A DNA stretch of 64,000 nt, from assembly GCA_018350325.1 (NCBI GenBank), contig JAEVLN010000008.1, positions 1,612,001 to 1,676,000 on the forward strand, read 5' to 3'. The notes beneath the pieces are model-generated. The model had not been told where the DNA came from. It worked only from the letters and a program-made list of their open reading frames with translations, and ran no database searches. Source of the stretch: Globodera rostochiensis. Its lineage: Eukaryota > Nematoda > Chromadorea > Rhabditida > Heteroderidae. The translations under genes and the position numbers were made by a program. Within the stretch, counting starts at the first letter, position 1. Each line of letters begins with the position of its first letter. Of the stretch, positions 36,645 through 47,759 are shown in pieces.

Positions 36645-37886
36645 ATGTCTGTCCAAATCAAATGGCTCAACGATGGTCGGTTCAGGCGTTTTGAGCTTGT
36701 CAAATTGAATTTTTCTGCGCTTCTTCATGAATTACAAAAACGCGTTCCGACATTCCGGGGGTCCATTTGTTATGTCGGTCAGAATTTACGGCATAAGTAT
36801 TGTTGACAACCATATTTAAGATGATCAAAACGACAAAATTGTGGTGGAGACTGATCAGGACTTAATTGATATGATTGGATACTTTCGCCAGCTTGGCGAA
36901 AATGTGACGCGCATTCAAACTGATGATCTTCAGCAGTCGACCAGCTCGAATGGTACATGCTAACATTAGCTATGCTAACATTAGCAGAAAGGTCAAAACC
37001 AACAGATTGGCTTGCCGAGAGCGGCTTAGACAAACCATCAGCTGCAGACCAGCATGCAAAGGGAATGGGCGAGTCGGAAAGTGCCGACGAAGGAATCCCG
37101 AAAGAGCGCGCGGCGAAGAGAAGTAAAAACGGCAAGTGATAAAAAGGGAATCGGGGCTTAATTTATTTATAATTTAAGTAATGATGACGTTATTAGTGTT
37201 ATTTGGAAGCTTTAATTTAATTTTAGAAGCTTCTTGCGGTAACAAAATAGTAAATAAAGCTGAGTTGGCGGAGTTTGTTGAGGAAGAGGAGGGCGTCGCA
37301 GAATGGCCCAATTTTGGTCGACAGAGCAGCGAAAGTGCAGCGTCGTCGTCCTTCTTAGTTGGTGGTGGGGGCGATTTCTCCCAATTTGACGAATCGCTCG
37401 CGGGGACGTCCAACGCAACCGGAGTGGAAAACGCAAATGATCTAACGGTGCAGCTTAAATTCAAAAGCCAAGCCTTTCGTCAAATGTGTCAATTGTCTTG
37501 TTGTTGACGCACAGAGAAAGAAGCGGACAAAAAGTGCGGTCATTCCGTGCATGGACTGCGGAATGTTGGTGGCCAACGCCAGCACGAGTTTGAAGTCCCA
37601 CGTGAACCTGCACCACCTGAAGTTGCCCATTTACAATTGTCGCCTGTGCGGACAGAAAAGCACCCAACTTCAGAAAGCGGCAATTGTGCGGCACATTGAG
37701 AGAGACCATCCGGGCATAAGTTGTGACGAATTCGACTACAATTACCCCGCATTTTCGAGCAAAATCCATCAAAAATTGGCTGAGTGTTTTCCCATGCGAA
37801 ACGCCGATTTGGTTGGGTTTAGCGATTGCGGCGTCTCAAAAATTGGCAATGTTTTACAGACCCAACAATTGACATTTGCTGTTTAA
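36645..37886 (+). CDS. PB1 + C2H2 zinc-finger protein, copy A
   Basis: Five phase-consistent exons: 36645-36777, 36821-36952, 36985-37131, 37227-37447 and 37515-37886, giving 334 residues. The N-terminus is PB1-like: VQIKWLNDGRFRRFEL (basic cluster), then YVDDQNDKIVVETDQDLIDM (acidic OPCA-type motif). A low-complexity linker has a basic KRSK patch. The C-terminal third has two C2H2-type units: CMDCGM...SLKSHVNLHHLK and CRLCG...AAIVRHIERDH. PB1 domains mediate head-to-tail protein pairing; C2H2 fingers usually bind nucleic acid or protein. Joining the halves needs a GC-AG intron (37132-37226, donor G|GCAAGT); without it the region would be two genes, the second with a hydrophobic leader. Copy B independently supports the fusion. 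Confidence 0.75.
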
Positions 37887-38080
37887 ACGACTGAAAAGGA
37901 GAGCAATCTGAATGATTCATTTCAATCTTTTTATTATTTGTTTAATTAAATCATCTCTCTAATCAAAAGTTTTTTTTGCTTTGGTTAATATTACCAATTG
38001 GATATATTCAATTTGTTCATATTTTGGTAAATGCTTGGCTTGGCCATTGAGCACTTTCTGAGATCTCTCCGATTGCTGCG

Positions 38081-39801
38081 ATGGCGCCTGTCCAGATCAA
38101 ATGGCTTCATTGTGATGGCTTTCGACGTTTTGAATTAGAGGAGCCCACTTATGCGGCGCTTATGCAGGCAATTGGAAGCAGAATCCCGGCATTCAATGGC
38201 GGGCTGTGCTATACTGGTCAGCTTTTTGAAACGATCCTTCCAAAACTAAGCCGGGATGGCTTCCACCACACTCAGATCAAAACGAAAAATAAAATCGATC
38301 AAACTGATCTGATCGAATGGTTTAGATGCGGAAGGGGACAGAATTTTGATAACGTGCGACTTGGACTTCGCTGATATGCATAAATATTTCCGAAGAAAGT
38401 GTGCGGACGATGGCTCGGAGTTGGTAATGAAAATCCAAACAAAAGGTGAGGCGAAAAAGAATCACCAATGCTTTTCGTGTGATCAAAAGATGGCCAAAAT
38501 GGCGAGAGAAATGCGGGAGAGAGACCGGCAGTTACTTCGTCCACATCGTTGCCACGGCAAAAGCAGAAAATTGAGGTGATTGAATTGCTGGAGAGTGCTG
38601 ACGAAAGCAATAGCGCCGCCGGGGGAGTCGAAAGACAGGGCACAAATGACGTGGGGGGAGGTGGTGGACCACCAACAAATACGGCATTAAAAGGTAGGGG
38701 GGCCGATTTTGCCTTATTCATCTAGTCCAGACCGAATCAAAATGGTGCATTTGCATTTAAGCCATTACGATGGACCATCTTCCGAATAGCGATGGGCGAA
38801 TTACTTCGATGAACGAATTTATGCGGGAGATGGTAAAAATTGACGAGAAGGGCCAAATGTCGCAACTAAGACCATCCGATTGGGTGGGCCAACCAGGGCA
38901 TTCGTCTTGGTTCAATGGACCATCGGAGTTCGACGGCAATTTGGGTTGGGCGTTGGATGGTGCCGCGACAACGACGGGCGTTAAGAGAGGAGTTGGGCCG
39001 AACTTTGGGATTGGGGTGCCGAATGGATTGGTTGACATCCCCACGACCATTGGCAGCTGCAATTTGTTGGACGTAAGCGAATGGGCCCTTTTTATGGTTT
39101 ATAATTATCGTATTCTTCTATTAGTACCCACCCCCCCCCCCTCTCTAATTGACACCCCCGGCCTCTCGTGGGGGGTCCGCACCCGGAAAGTGTCCCCCCG
39201 ATGGCCAAAAATATTTAAAGAAAAAAGGCTTTTGAGTTGCCCGGAAAAAGCCCACCCGGGCCCAAGTCAATTTTCCGAACCCCGATGCCAATGAGCTTTT
39301 CAGGCAGTGACATAAAATCCATTTTAAAAAATGTTTCGAAAATAGTCTAATCCGAGTCCGGGATTCGAACTTGTCGAAGGTTTGCTGCTAATTTAAGTTG
39401 GGTGGCCATCGCATGTGGGCGAATCGGAGGAGTGTGGCCAAACTGATCGTTTGCACTTTGTGTGGGGCGGGGATCACCAACGAACATTCCAGCCTCAAAT
39501 TGCACGTTAATTTACAGTGAGTTTGTTCTTTTGAGAAGTGAGTTTTGCCGTTACTTTCAGTCATCTGAAGTTGGCCATCTTCGCCTGCAAATACTGCTGG
39601 AAGGTCGAACACAAGTTCAGCAGGGCCAACATGATCCGGCACATGCAGCGAGAGCACTCCGACAGGGCGGAGACGGACTTTGAGCACAACAGCGGCAAAC
39701 ACCGGGCGGAATTGTACGTCAAAATCGACGAGTGCTTCCCGGAAGCGGCCGTTGAACGAAAGAGACAAACGACGACAAACAATGAGACAGAAAACAAATA
39801 A
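38081..39801 (+). CDS. PB1 + C2H2 zinc-finger protein, copy B
   Basis: Six phase-consistent exons: 38081-38216, 38326-38445, 38532-38693, 38762-39072, 39398-39516 and 39561-39801, giving 362 residues. It is a tandem paralogue of the gene 200 bp upstream. PB1: VQIKWLHCDGFRRFEL then YTDAEGDRILITCDLDFADM, a good OPCA motif. The linker is longer than in copy A and different in sequence, with glycine-rich and asparagine-rich stretches. Zinc fingers: CTLCGAG...SLKLHVNLHHLK and CKYCWK...NMIRHMQREHS, followed by YVKIDECFPEA, parallel to copy A's LAECFP ending. First-exon/second-exon junction falls at the same place in PB1 as in copy A (phase 1), so the intron is ancestral. Here all donors are GT. Confidence 0.8.
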
Positions 39802-40622
39802 TAAATGGGCGATTCGACAATTTCTCTGTGAATGTGATGGACTGATGGACTTATTATGCTACCAATCTATTAAAGGCTTCACCCTCCAAAATAGTCAAAA
39901 TTCAAATAATTTTGGTTTCGTCCGCTTAAAAAGATTTGTTAAAATGTTTGCCCCTTTCTTAGCTTTTCTCGGCCGCCTGTCTTTTAATTGGAAGTTGTAA
40001 ATATAAATAATACCTCTGCCGCAACTTAATATTTATGCTTTTACTTTTATACATATTTAAACTTTCATTACCATTCAATTGTTTGTGTTTATTTGCGCGT
40101 GCGCATTTTTCTGATGGATTAAGCCTCAACAAACAAAAGCGTTTCTTATATAAGACCCACGCTAATTAATCATTAAATTCAAATCCAAATAATGGCAGGG
40201 TAATTACTAATTAGCGGGGCTAGAGACAGTCCCCGAGAACAATTTAAATGGCCAAAGTCTACCTTACAAATTAGTGATTATAAATTCTATTTCCTCATTT
40301 CAGAATGTTTAATTAAGAACAATTTTCAAAAATCAACAATCCCTTCACTAAACCTTTTCTTAAATCTCCGACAATGAGAATAGCCGGGTGAAAGAGTAAA
40401 TAACGAATTTATTCTTAAATAAATTATAGTTGAGACAATTAAAGAAAATACAAAGATAAGCGCCGTTAAAATCACAAATCATTTCCAAGCCCATAATTCT
40501 CCCATTTAAGCTTGAAAGATCAAATTGGTCGCCGGGTAATCGACGTCATTGTGCTTTCGATGGTCTTCAGCACTTCTGTAAAAAATGATTTTTTGTTTTC
40601 TGGGTTATTTTGTTTTCGGCAT
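39802..40622. other. AT-rich intergenic region
   Basis: 3' flanks of convergent genes. No supported gene. A possible extra 3' exon of the NDRG-like gene (about 40623-40730, containing PEYVANSIVLLCQRHGIF) lies at its right edge; it looks NDRG-like but I could not join it in phase. Confidence 0.4.
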
Positions 40623-40820
40623 TTACGCGGACAAGTCCTCGGCATTTTGCTGATTTACTATTGGCAAAATAACATCGGAAAAGATCCCGTGGCGTTGGCA
40701 TAGCAAAACGATCGAATTGGCGACATATTCAGGCTGAAAACGCTGTAATGATTAAATAGGGCCAACACCGACGAGTTGAAGTCAGAGATTATTTAATTTG
40801 AGGCGGCGGTTGGGTTTGAA

Positions 40821-42448
40821 CTAAGCCACGGCACCTCTAACAGAGCCGTTGGGATTGAGCATTAAATCCCCTACAATTGAACAAAAACATTTATTTCCTT
40901 CGTCATAAGCCTTGAGTAACAGCAAACTACCGACCGATTCCGCAACAACATCCACAACGCCTTCAGCGACGAGCAAGACCGTCTTCGGCTTGGTCATGTG
41001 GTTGAACATATGCCGCACATTCTGAGAAACAAAATTCACATAAGATCACCTTTATCTGAGCTGTACTAGTAGTAGAAACACGGACAATGATCTAATGCAA
41101 TCAACAACTTTAAGAGGCTTTAACTTATCATTCAGCCGATCTAACGAGCTGTTTAATTGGAAACCCTCGGGAATATGTCATCGATGTGTTCGTGTTTGCT
41201 TAGATTCGGGCTGAAGATGTGTTCTGATTTGTGTCCCATCCCACCTCATTGTGAGGCGCTTTCCCGCCAGTGACCAGCAGAACATCGACTCTGAAGTTGT
41301 GAGGCTTAAAGGAAATGCTTTCCGTTTGCTTTGCACTCACTTCCCCAGCTGTCCCTTCAGCCGATCAGTGAACTCATCGCGATGACTAAAAGCGTATAAA
41401 TATCTGCTCAGATTGTGTTCGTTCATCCCGCCAGCTTTGATGGCGTCGACGTAATTGCGCTGTTCCTCATTCATTTCGTGCTTAAAAGTATCAAATCACT
41501 TATCATCCTCTTCAAAATGCGATTAGACAAACATTTCCAAATTTATGGACCAAAAGCCAATTCCATGCGCTGTTAGTCATGTGACCATCGTCCAGAAGCA
41601 AATTGGCGAACTTAAAGTTGGGACATTCCGTCATGGAACAGAAAGGGCGGCAACAAGTTCTTTAATGTTGGCTATGATCCCGTGAGTGGTCGACGTGCAA
41701 TGGACCAACACCGCCCCAATGACAAGTTGCTGGAAGTTCATCTGAATAAAATGTGTAAAAAACCCCACGGACAAATTGCCTCAAGGCTTACCGCAAAACG
41801 GCAAACGATGTCCGCGCCCGCCCCCTCTCCGATGGCAATGCATTTGCGCAAGTTCAGTTTCTCCATCACTTGTGCCAATCCGTTTCCCAGCTGTTCCATT
41901 GAGGGAAAACTAATTCGGGAAAAGGCTATTAAATTGCAAATTCCTTTTCGACTCACTCTCCGACAAAATTTTCCGCCCCGGGCTCTTGTCCTGGCACAGA
42001 AACGTGCAGAAATACGGCCCGCTGTCGGATGAGTGGAGCGAACGTCGGACTGTTGGCAAAGTCCACAAATGACAAATACGTCTTGCCGACGTCGTGTACA
42101 GTAAGGAAAACCTTTGGATTAGTAAATTAGGTTAGTTAAGCTTCGTAATAATAAATAAACAAAACAGACAAACAATTTTCTCATCCAATTGTTCCAAATT
42201 GCCATGCACAAACACATCCAAAGGGCATTTGCGCGTTCCATAGGACTGTTCCGTGAATACCGGATAGGAACCGACGTCGGCAAATGGGGCGATGATTGCG
42301 TTGTAAAGGCATTGCTTCCACTGAGTGAGGAGAAAGAAGCTAATTAGGCAATTAGGCAGCAAGTGAACGCTCATTTACATATTAAACATCTCACCGTAAT
42401 CTCAATTTGCATGCGTTGGACATTATCGCCCCAATTTATGTTGGACAT
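40821..42448 (-). CDS. NDRG-family alpha/beta-hydrolase-fold protein
   Basis: N-myc downstream-regulated gene family; these proteins have a hydrolase fold but lack the catalytic residues and act as adaptors (family knowledge). The start is MSNINWGDNVQRM (42448), then exons with CPLDVFVHGNLEQLDEKI, VFLTVHDVGKTY, FPSMEQLGNGLAQVMEKL (matches the human FPSMEQL block), AIGEGAGADIVCRFA (matches GVGAGAYIL), YVDAIKAGGMNEHNLSRYL, DVLLVTGGKAPHNE and TVLLVAEGVVDVVAESVG. First donor is ACG|GTGAGATG at 42395. Order and spacing match NDRG1-4. The G-x-G-x-G nucleophile-elbow region reads GEGAGAD, with no serine, as in the family. The 3' end is uncertain: stop at 40821 or an extra exon near 40623. Confidence 0.85.
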
Positions 42449-42469
42449 TTTGCTGCAAAAACTGAAAGT

Positions 42470-42805
42470 CGAAAAACATTCGGGGGTTCGAACCCCCACC
42501 CCTAACATCACGTCCTCAACCACTCCAGGGATTACGGTAAAGGGTCGCCGACCTACACGGGCAAGGGTAACACGGGCTAGAACCCGTGACAAACCCCGTC
42601 CGTGTCCGATCTCTAGTTTTTTAAATCAATACATACCGGAAATCCTGGTCCGATTAGCCTGATTCAAGATTTTGAAAATGACCAGCAGATCTGGATTTGG
42701 CTAAACCCGGGTTAACGGGCCAACAAAAATGGGGTGCTCGTCTTTAACCCGGGTTAAATAAACCCCGGGTTAACGCCTTAACCCGGGTTTACTAAACCCC
42801 AAGAC
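42470..42805. repeat. Palindrome cluster (AACCCGGGTT)
   Basis: Within 42700-42800 the palindrome AACCCGGGTT or a near copy occurs about five times (TTAACCCGGGTTAA, CCCCGGGTTAACG). Just upstream are GGGGGTTCGAACCCCC and a paired ACGGGCTAGAACCCGT. Strong hairpins are possible on both strands. No gene or known element recognised. Confidence 0.7.
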
Positions 42806-42929
42806 GCGAAAGAGGCCTACAAAGAAGAAAATAGGGAGAATGGAAAGGCCTGGGCAAAATGGGACACCCGGTGAGGAGGGGGGGGGGGGGTGTTTTTGTT
42901 TATCGCCATAAAGAGACCAGCGACCACGC

Positions 42930-44690
42930 ATAGAGAGAGATAGCAGAGAGAGATAGAGAGAGAGGGAGGGGAAGAGACAGAGAGAGATAGAGAGAGAGGG
43001 AGGGGGAGAGACAGAGAGAGATAGAGAGAGATAGAGAGAGAGGGAGGGGAAGAGACAGAGAGAGATAGAGAGAGAGGGGAGGGGGAGAGACAGAGAGAGA
43101 TAGAGAGAGAGAGGGAGAGAGAGGGAGGGGGAGAGAACAGAGAAGATAAGAGAGAGAGGGAGTGGGTAGAAGACAAGAGGAGTATAGAGAGAGAAGGGGA
43201 AGGGGGAAGAGACAGAGAGAGAGTAGAGAGAGAGGGTAGGGTGGAGAGACAGAGAGAGATAGAGAGAGAGGGATTGGGAGTAGACAGAGAGAGATAGAGA
43301 GAGAGGGAGGGGGAGAGACAGAGAGAGATAGAAGAGAGAGGGAGGGGGGAGAGACAGAGAGAGATAGCAGAGAGAGATAGAGAGAGAGGGAGGAGGAGAG
43401 ACAGAGAGGATAGAGAGAGAGGGATGGGGAGAGACAGAGAGAGATAGAGGAGAGAGGGAGGGGGAGAGACAGAGAGAGATAGAGAGAGAGGGAGGGGGAG
43501 AGACAGAGAGAGATAGAGAGAGATAGAGAGAGAGGGAGGGGGAAGAGACAGAGAGAGATAGAGAGAGAGGGAGGGGGAGAGACAGAGAGAGATAGAGAGA
43601 GAGGGAGGGGGAGAGACAGAGAGAGATAGAGAGAGAGGGAGGGGAGAGACATGAGAGATAGAGAGAGAGGAGGGGGAGAGACAGAGAGTAGCAGAGAGAG
43701 ATAGAGAGAGATGAGGGGAAGAGACAGAGAGAGATAGAATAGAGAGAGAGGGAGGGGGAGAGACAGAGAGAGATAGAGAAAGAGAGGAGGGGGAGGGGTA
43801 AGCAGAGAGAGATAGAAGAGAGGGAGGAGAGACATAGAGAGATAGAGAGATAGGAGGGGGGGAAGACAGAGAGAATTAGAGAGAGAGCTGGCAGGGTAGA
43901 GACAGAGAGAGATAGAGTATAGGGATGGGTTAGAGACTAGAGATTAGATATAGAGACGGATTCTGGTAGAGACGAGAAGATAGATGAGACAGGGATGGGC
44001 ACGGACAGAGAGAGATTTTAGACGAGAGACGCGGTAGGTGAATGAGAGACCTATTTTAATTTGGTTAGGAAGAGGACGGGGGAGAGATCAGAGAAGCAGA
44101 CGAAGTGGGTTGGCACCGAGACCGGAGCACTAACGTATGAAGATGTGGAGGAGCGTCTCTCGGACTCCAGAGACGAGATTTTGGGATGAGCGAGGGGAGA
44201 CGATCGAGCAGAGTAGAGAGAGACGAGGGCGGAGAAGCGGTACGAGAAGGCTAGAGACTATCAAGGGGGAGGACAGAGAAGTCAAGAGAGTCGAACTCTT
44301 GGGAGAGAAACGAGAGGATAGAGCGAGAGGGAGGGAGCGACAGAGATGAGATAGAGAGAGAGGGAGGGGGAGAGACAGAGAGTAGCAGAGAGAGATAGAG
44401 AGAGAGGGAGGGGAAGAGACAGAGAGAGATAGAGATAGAGAGAGAGGGAGGGGGAGAGACAGAGAGAGATAGAGAGAGAGGGAGGGGGAGGGGGAGAGCA
44501 GAGAGAGATAGAGAGAGAGGGAGGGGGAGAGACAGAGAGAGATAGAGAGAGAGGGAGGGGGAGGGGGAGAGACAGAGAGAGATAGAGAGAGAGGGAGGGG
44601 GAGAGACAGAGAGAGATAGAGAGAGAGGGAGGGGGAGAGACAGAGAGAGATAGAGAGAGAGGGAGGGGGAGAGATAGTAAGGAAGGCCAA
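42930..44690. repeat. Purine (GA) minisatellite with a disrupted core
   Basis: Array of a 34-bp-type unit made of AGAGAGATAGAGAGAGAGGG, AGGGGGAGAGAC and variants. Units are clean at both ends and become irregular from about 43130-43260 and especially 43860-44340. The serine/leucine/proline-rich reading frames on the minus strand are compositional artefacts. The disrupted core is described separately. Confidence 0.9.
43960..44335 (+). pseudogene. Scrambled copy of the first exons of the 45-kb gene
   Basis: Inside the GA array, sequence follows 45085-45440 in order but corrupted toward GA motifs: GGTGAATGAG, ATCAGAGAAGCAG, ACCGGAGCACTAA, GAGCGTCTCT, GATTTTGGG, GAAGCGGTAC, GAACTCTTGGG all recur in the same order and similar spacing. 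It has no open frame. It is either a degenerate partial duplicate or a consensus error blending repeat and gene reads. Confidence 0.75.
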
Positions 44691-45042
44691 TGAAGGAGCA
44701 AAACATTTTAGAACTTTGGCAATTTAAGAGACTGTTTTATTCGAATTAATTATGTAAATTTCAATAATTAAAATATTTTGTGAATAAATCGAAAAACAAA
44801 CAAAACAAACAATTCATTTCAGCTAAATTTATCCCATTCATAGCAGAAAATCAAAAAGAATGGCTGTTCAAACGATTCATTTTAAATAAATAATTAATTT
44901 CAAATAAAATGGAATTAAGCAAATGCTGTGCACGTAATTACGTAGTTAAGAAATGATTAATCATTCTGGTTTTGCAATTATTCGCGGTTTCGGCTTAGAA
45001 TTAATTCACTAATCCGCGCATTTTCTGCTTAAATTCGGAAAA

Positions 45043-47230
45043 ATGAACTCCAAATTGTTGTCCACGCTGTTCTTTGCGTTGTCCATCGCCATTTTTGCGT
45101 CTCAAATTGACGCGGCTTCAGGTGAATGAGCAGAAACTTTTTCTGTTCATTTTTATACTTTGCGTTTTGTCGAAGACCCGGACACTTTGGACGGGTGGAT
45201 CAGAGAAGCAGCGAAGTTGGGACTTGGCCCAGCCGAAACCGGAGCACTAAACGTACTGAAAGATGTCCTGGAGAGCGTCTCTTCCGACTCCAAACGGATT
45301 TTGGGCATGACAGCGAACGATCGGCGGGGAATGAACGGGGCGGACGAAGCGGTACTGAGAAGGCTGGTCACTATCAACGGGGGAGTGAAAAGTCCAAAAG
45401 TCCGAACTCTTGGGGAGCTTCCCAAGATAACGCTGCGGGCAAAAATGAGTGAGTCCCTTGCAAAATAACGTAATATTGGCAGCGGAATCATTTTTTTCAG
45501 AATTGTGGTTGAATGGTTACGATAAGGAGACAGAGGAGGCTGAAGAAGACCAAGACAATGCTAAGAGAAGGGTGAAGATGGTGCTGACCAAGTTGGAGGA
45601 GGGCAAGGAGAGCGAGCTGTTCGAGAAGATAAAGCCGACGGATTACAAGCAGCTAAAGGACATGGACGACACCTTCGCATCGAAACGCTATAAAGACATT
45701 TTGACGGATTTGAGCAGAAAAAGCATCGTCCAAATGCCTGGCGGACTTGGCATGGCATTGAAGGACGCAGCGGAGTGTAAGTGAACGGACATTCTTCCAA
45801 TTATGCCACTTTTTAAAGATGTGATCGTCGCCTACAGTAATTTGGCAACTGACGTCGGCGAAGCAGCGGATTTGCCCGATTCTATCAGAAAGGCAATTGG
45901 CGTGATGAGGGAGGTTAGAGAGACAACGCTGGACGATGCGAAGGTACTCGGGACGAGAATATCCGATGCCGACTTCAAGTCCATTGACGACGCGTACAGA
46001 GGACGAATCGCGAGTTTGGGTCTGAACGACGAGAGTGTCATTTCCTTGAAGGGATTGGTGGCGAGTTTGAGGTTCATCACACTAAAAAGTGAGCGGATGG
46101 ATGGCACTTTTTTGGATTGATCAACAAAAATATTCAGGAATGAACATAGCTTATGAGGAGCTGGGCCAAAACATGCCGGAGTACAGATGGGTGGAAAGTG
46201 GCATTAAAGCGATGATGCCGGTAGAACAAACTGTGTACGATTTGGACACTTTTGGGCTGAGGGCGGATCCCGAAAATGCTCTCGAGTTGGACAGACAATA
46301 TTTTGGAAGGGTCGACGGGATCAGAAGGAACGAACATTTGAGACGGCACTTTGGGCTGAGGATTAGAATGGAAGAGGCCATCAAAAGTCTGTCGTTAAGG
46401 TCAAATTGAACGATTAATTGTCTTCAGAGCTGAACAACGACTTTGACTCGATCATGAACAGGAAAGCCACGCTGATAACCGGCGATCCAAAGACATTGTG
46501 TGAAAGATTGGTCGATCTTGACGGAAAAGCCGACTTAAACTTATTTGGAAACCCATCGGACATAACGGGGCTCGATTCTGAATATGTTAAGAGGTCGGAG
46601 GAGATCAACACGGACACCAAGCCGATCGAAGATTACATGGGACTCAAAGTGCGCTCAGAAATGGCCAAACAACGTGAAATTCTTACGGAAATATTCTTGA
46701 AAAATAAACGTCCATTTTCAGGTCTGTCGAGGTGTGCCTCAATTAAGAATAGTAATTATAAAAGAAAAAGAATTGTGTCTAGGAATTATTTTCTGGTCGC
46801 CGACAAAAAGGGTCTGGTCAGCAGTTCAGAAGCGGCGGAAGTGCAAAATGCACTGAGAAAGTCGTCACAGATTCTGTCGAGCACCGATTGGGCGGAAATG
46901 TTGGGCAATCCGGAGATGAATGAGCAAAGAATTGAGGAGGCGTTCAAAATGCGAGTGAATGAACTGAATTTGGAGGGGCGCGAAGTGTCCAAGTTAGCGG
47001 GACTAAGCGGAGCTTTGGGAGAAGTGATTGGAAGTGGGGGGTTTTTTGGGGAAGAAGAACAAACAACAAACTGTGACTAAGCACTGAGAATGGCACGCCA
47101 AGTGCTAATCGATCGGGTCAGACCGCCTCCGGCACCAATGCCGGAGAAAGACAGAGCAAGACGAGGAACGAAAGCGGGGAGAGGAGCTGCAGAAAGAGTA
47201 CGACAACACTCCGCCGAAAGAGATTTGTGA
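45043..47230 (+). CDS. Secreted protein of tandem single-exon repeats
   Basis: Eight phase-consistent exons: 45043-45121, 45176-45448, 45501-45776, 45819-46088, 46138-46386, 46428-46673, 46722-47033 and 47082-47230, giving 617 residues. Exon 1 encodes a signal peptide (LLSTLFFALSIAIFA, cleavage near IDA-AS) and no later membrane segment is seen, so the protein is probably secreted. Exons 2-7 are 273, 276, 270, 249, 246 and 312 bp, every one multiple of three and flanked by phase-1 introns, and each encodes one helical repeat of 82-104 residues. A shared core is visible: FKSIDDAYRGRI, QLKDMDDTFASKR, LELDRQYFGRV, TGLDSEYVKRS, QRIEEAFKMRV. Each repeat ends near a G-L-x(3)-LR/K pattern. The C-terminal tail is proline- then arginine-rich. 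No family recognised; in a parasite, an effector or surface-coat role is conceivable (inference). Confidence 0.8.
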
Positions 47231-47485
47231 GTAGAGCCCGGAGGGGGGGGGGGGACTTTCGAGTGAATGACTTTTATCAGAAAATTAAATCATTGGAATT
47301 GATAAAAGGCCTGGGGAGGGCTTTTGAGGGAAAAAGTACGCGTGCTGGCATCGAACCGGTGCACGGAAAATTGTCTCCGAATTAGTCACCAAATTAAATT
47401 ATACCAATCGTCAACTAATTTAAGTCTATTAATTCCAATCGAAAAATATGTTTTTTGCCGCTTGGTCTGATCATTAGCCAAGTTT

Positions 47486-47752
47486 TTGCCTTTTAAATGC
47501 TTTTATTTGTTATTGTTTTGTATCGGCGATGGAAATTCATATTCATCAACAATTTCAGCCGATGAGTGCAAGGACGAGGCGCCGAACTGTCGAGAGAACA
47601 TTTTCCTCTGCAAAAACCGCGTGGGTGGATTAATTAATCTTCAAAATAAAAAGACTAAATTCGAGACTGACTCGGAAAAATGTCGGCGGATCAGTCATTA
47701 TCGTCAGATTCCTAAACCCCAATCAACTCAAATCCCTCACAGTTTTACGTGA
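47486..47752 (+). CDS. Possible ShKT-like cysteine exon (fragment)
   Basis: After an AACAATTTCAG acceptor the frame reads a cysteine pattern (CKDEAPNC, then CKN, then EKCRR) like the first part of a ShKT domain, a short disulfide domain common in nematode secreted proteins. A 33-bp intron (GTGGGTGG...AAAAG) may interrupt it. The expected last cysteines are not found, so it is incomplete or chance. It is on the same strand as, and about 300 bp beyond, the secreted-repeat gene. Confidence 0.35.
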   Translation: MPFKCFYLLLFCIGDGNSYSSTISADECKDEAPNCRENIFLCKNRVGGLINLQNKKTKFETDSEKCRRISHYRQIPKPQSTQIPHSFT

Positions 47753-47759
47753 CTTTATG

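Noticed and set aside
42478..42520. GGGGGTTCGAACCCCC as a tRNA T-arm
   Set aside because: It is a simple palindrome with no cloverleaf on either side.
42900..44706. Serine/leucine/proline-rich frames of up to 311 residues
   Set aside because: Translation of the GA minisatellite; all frames are similar and no start or splice signals fit.
47341..47420. tRNA-like T-arm (ACCGGTTCGATGCC on the minus strand)
   Set aside because: No matching acceptor stem, D-arm or anticodon arm could be built around it.
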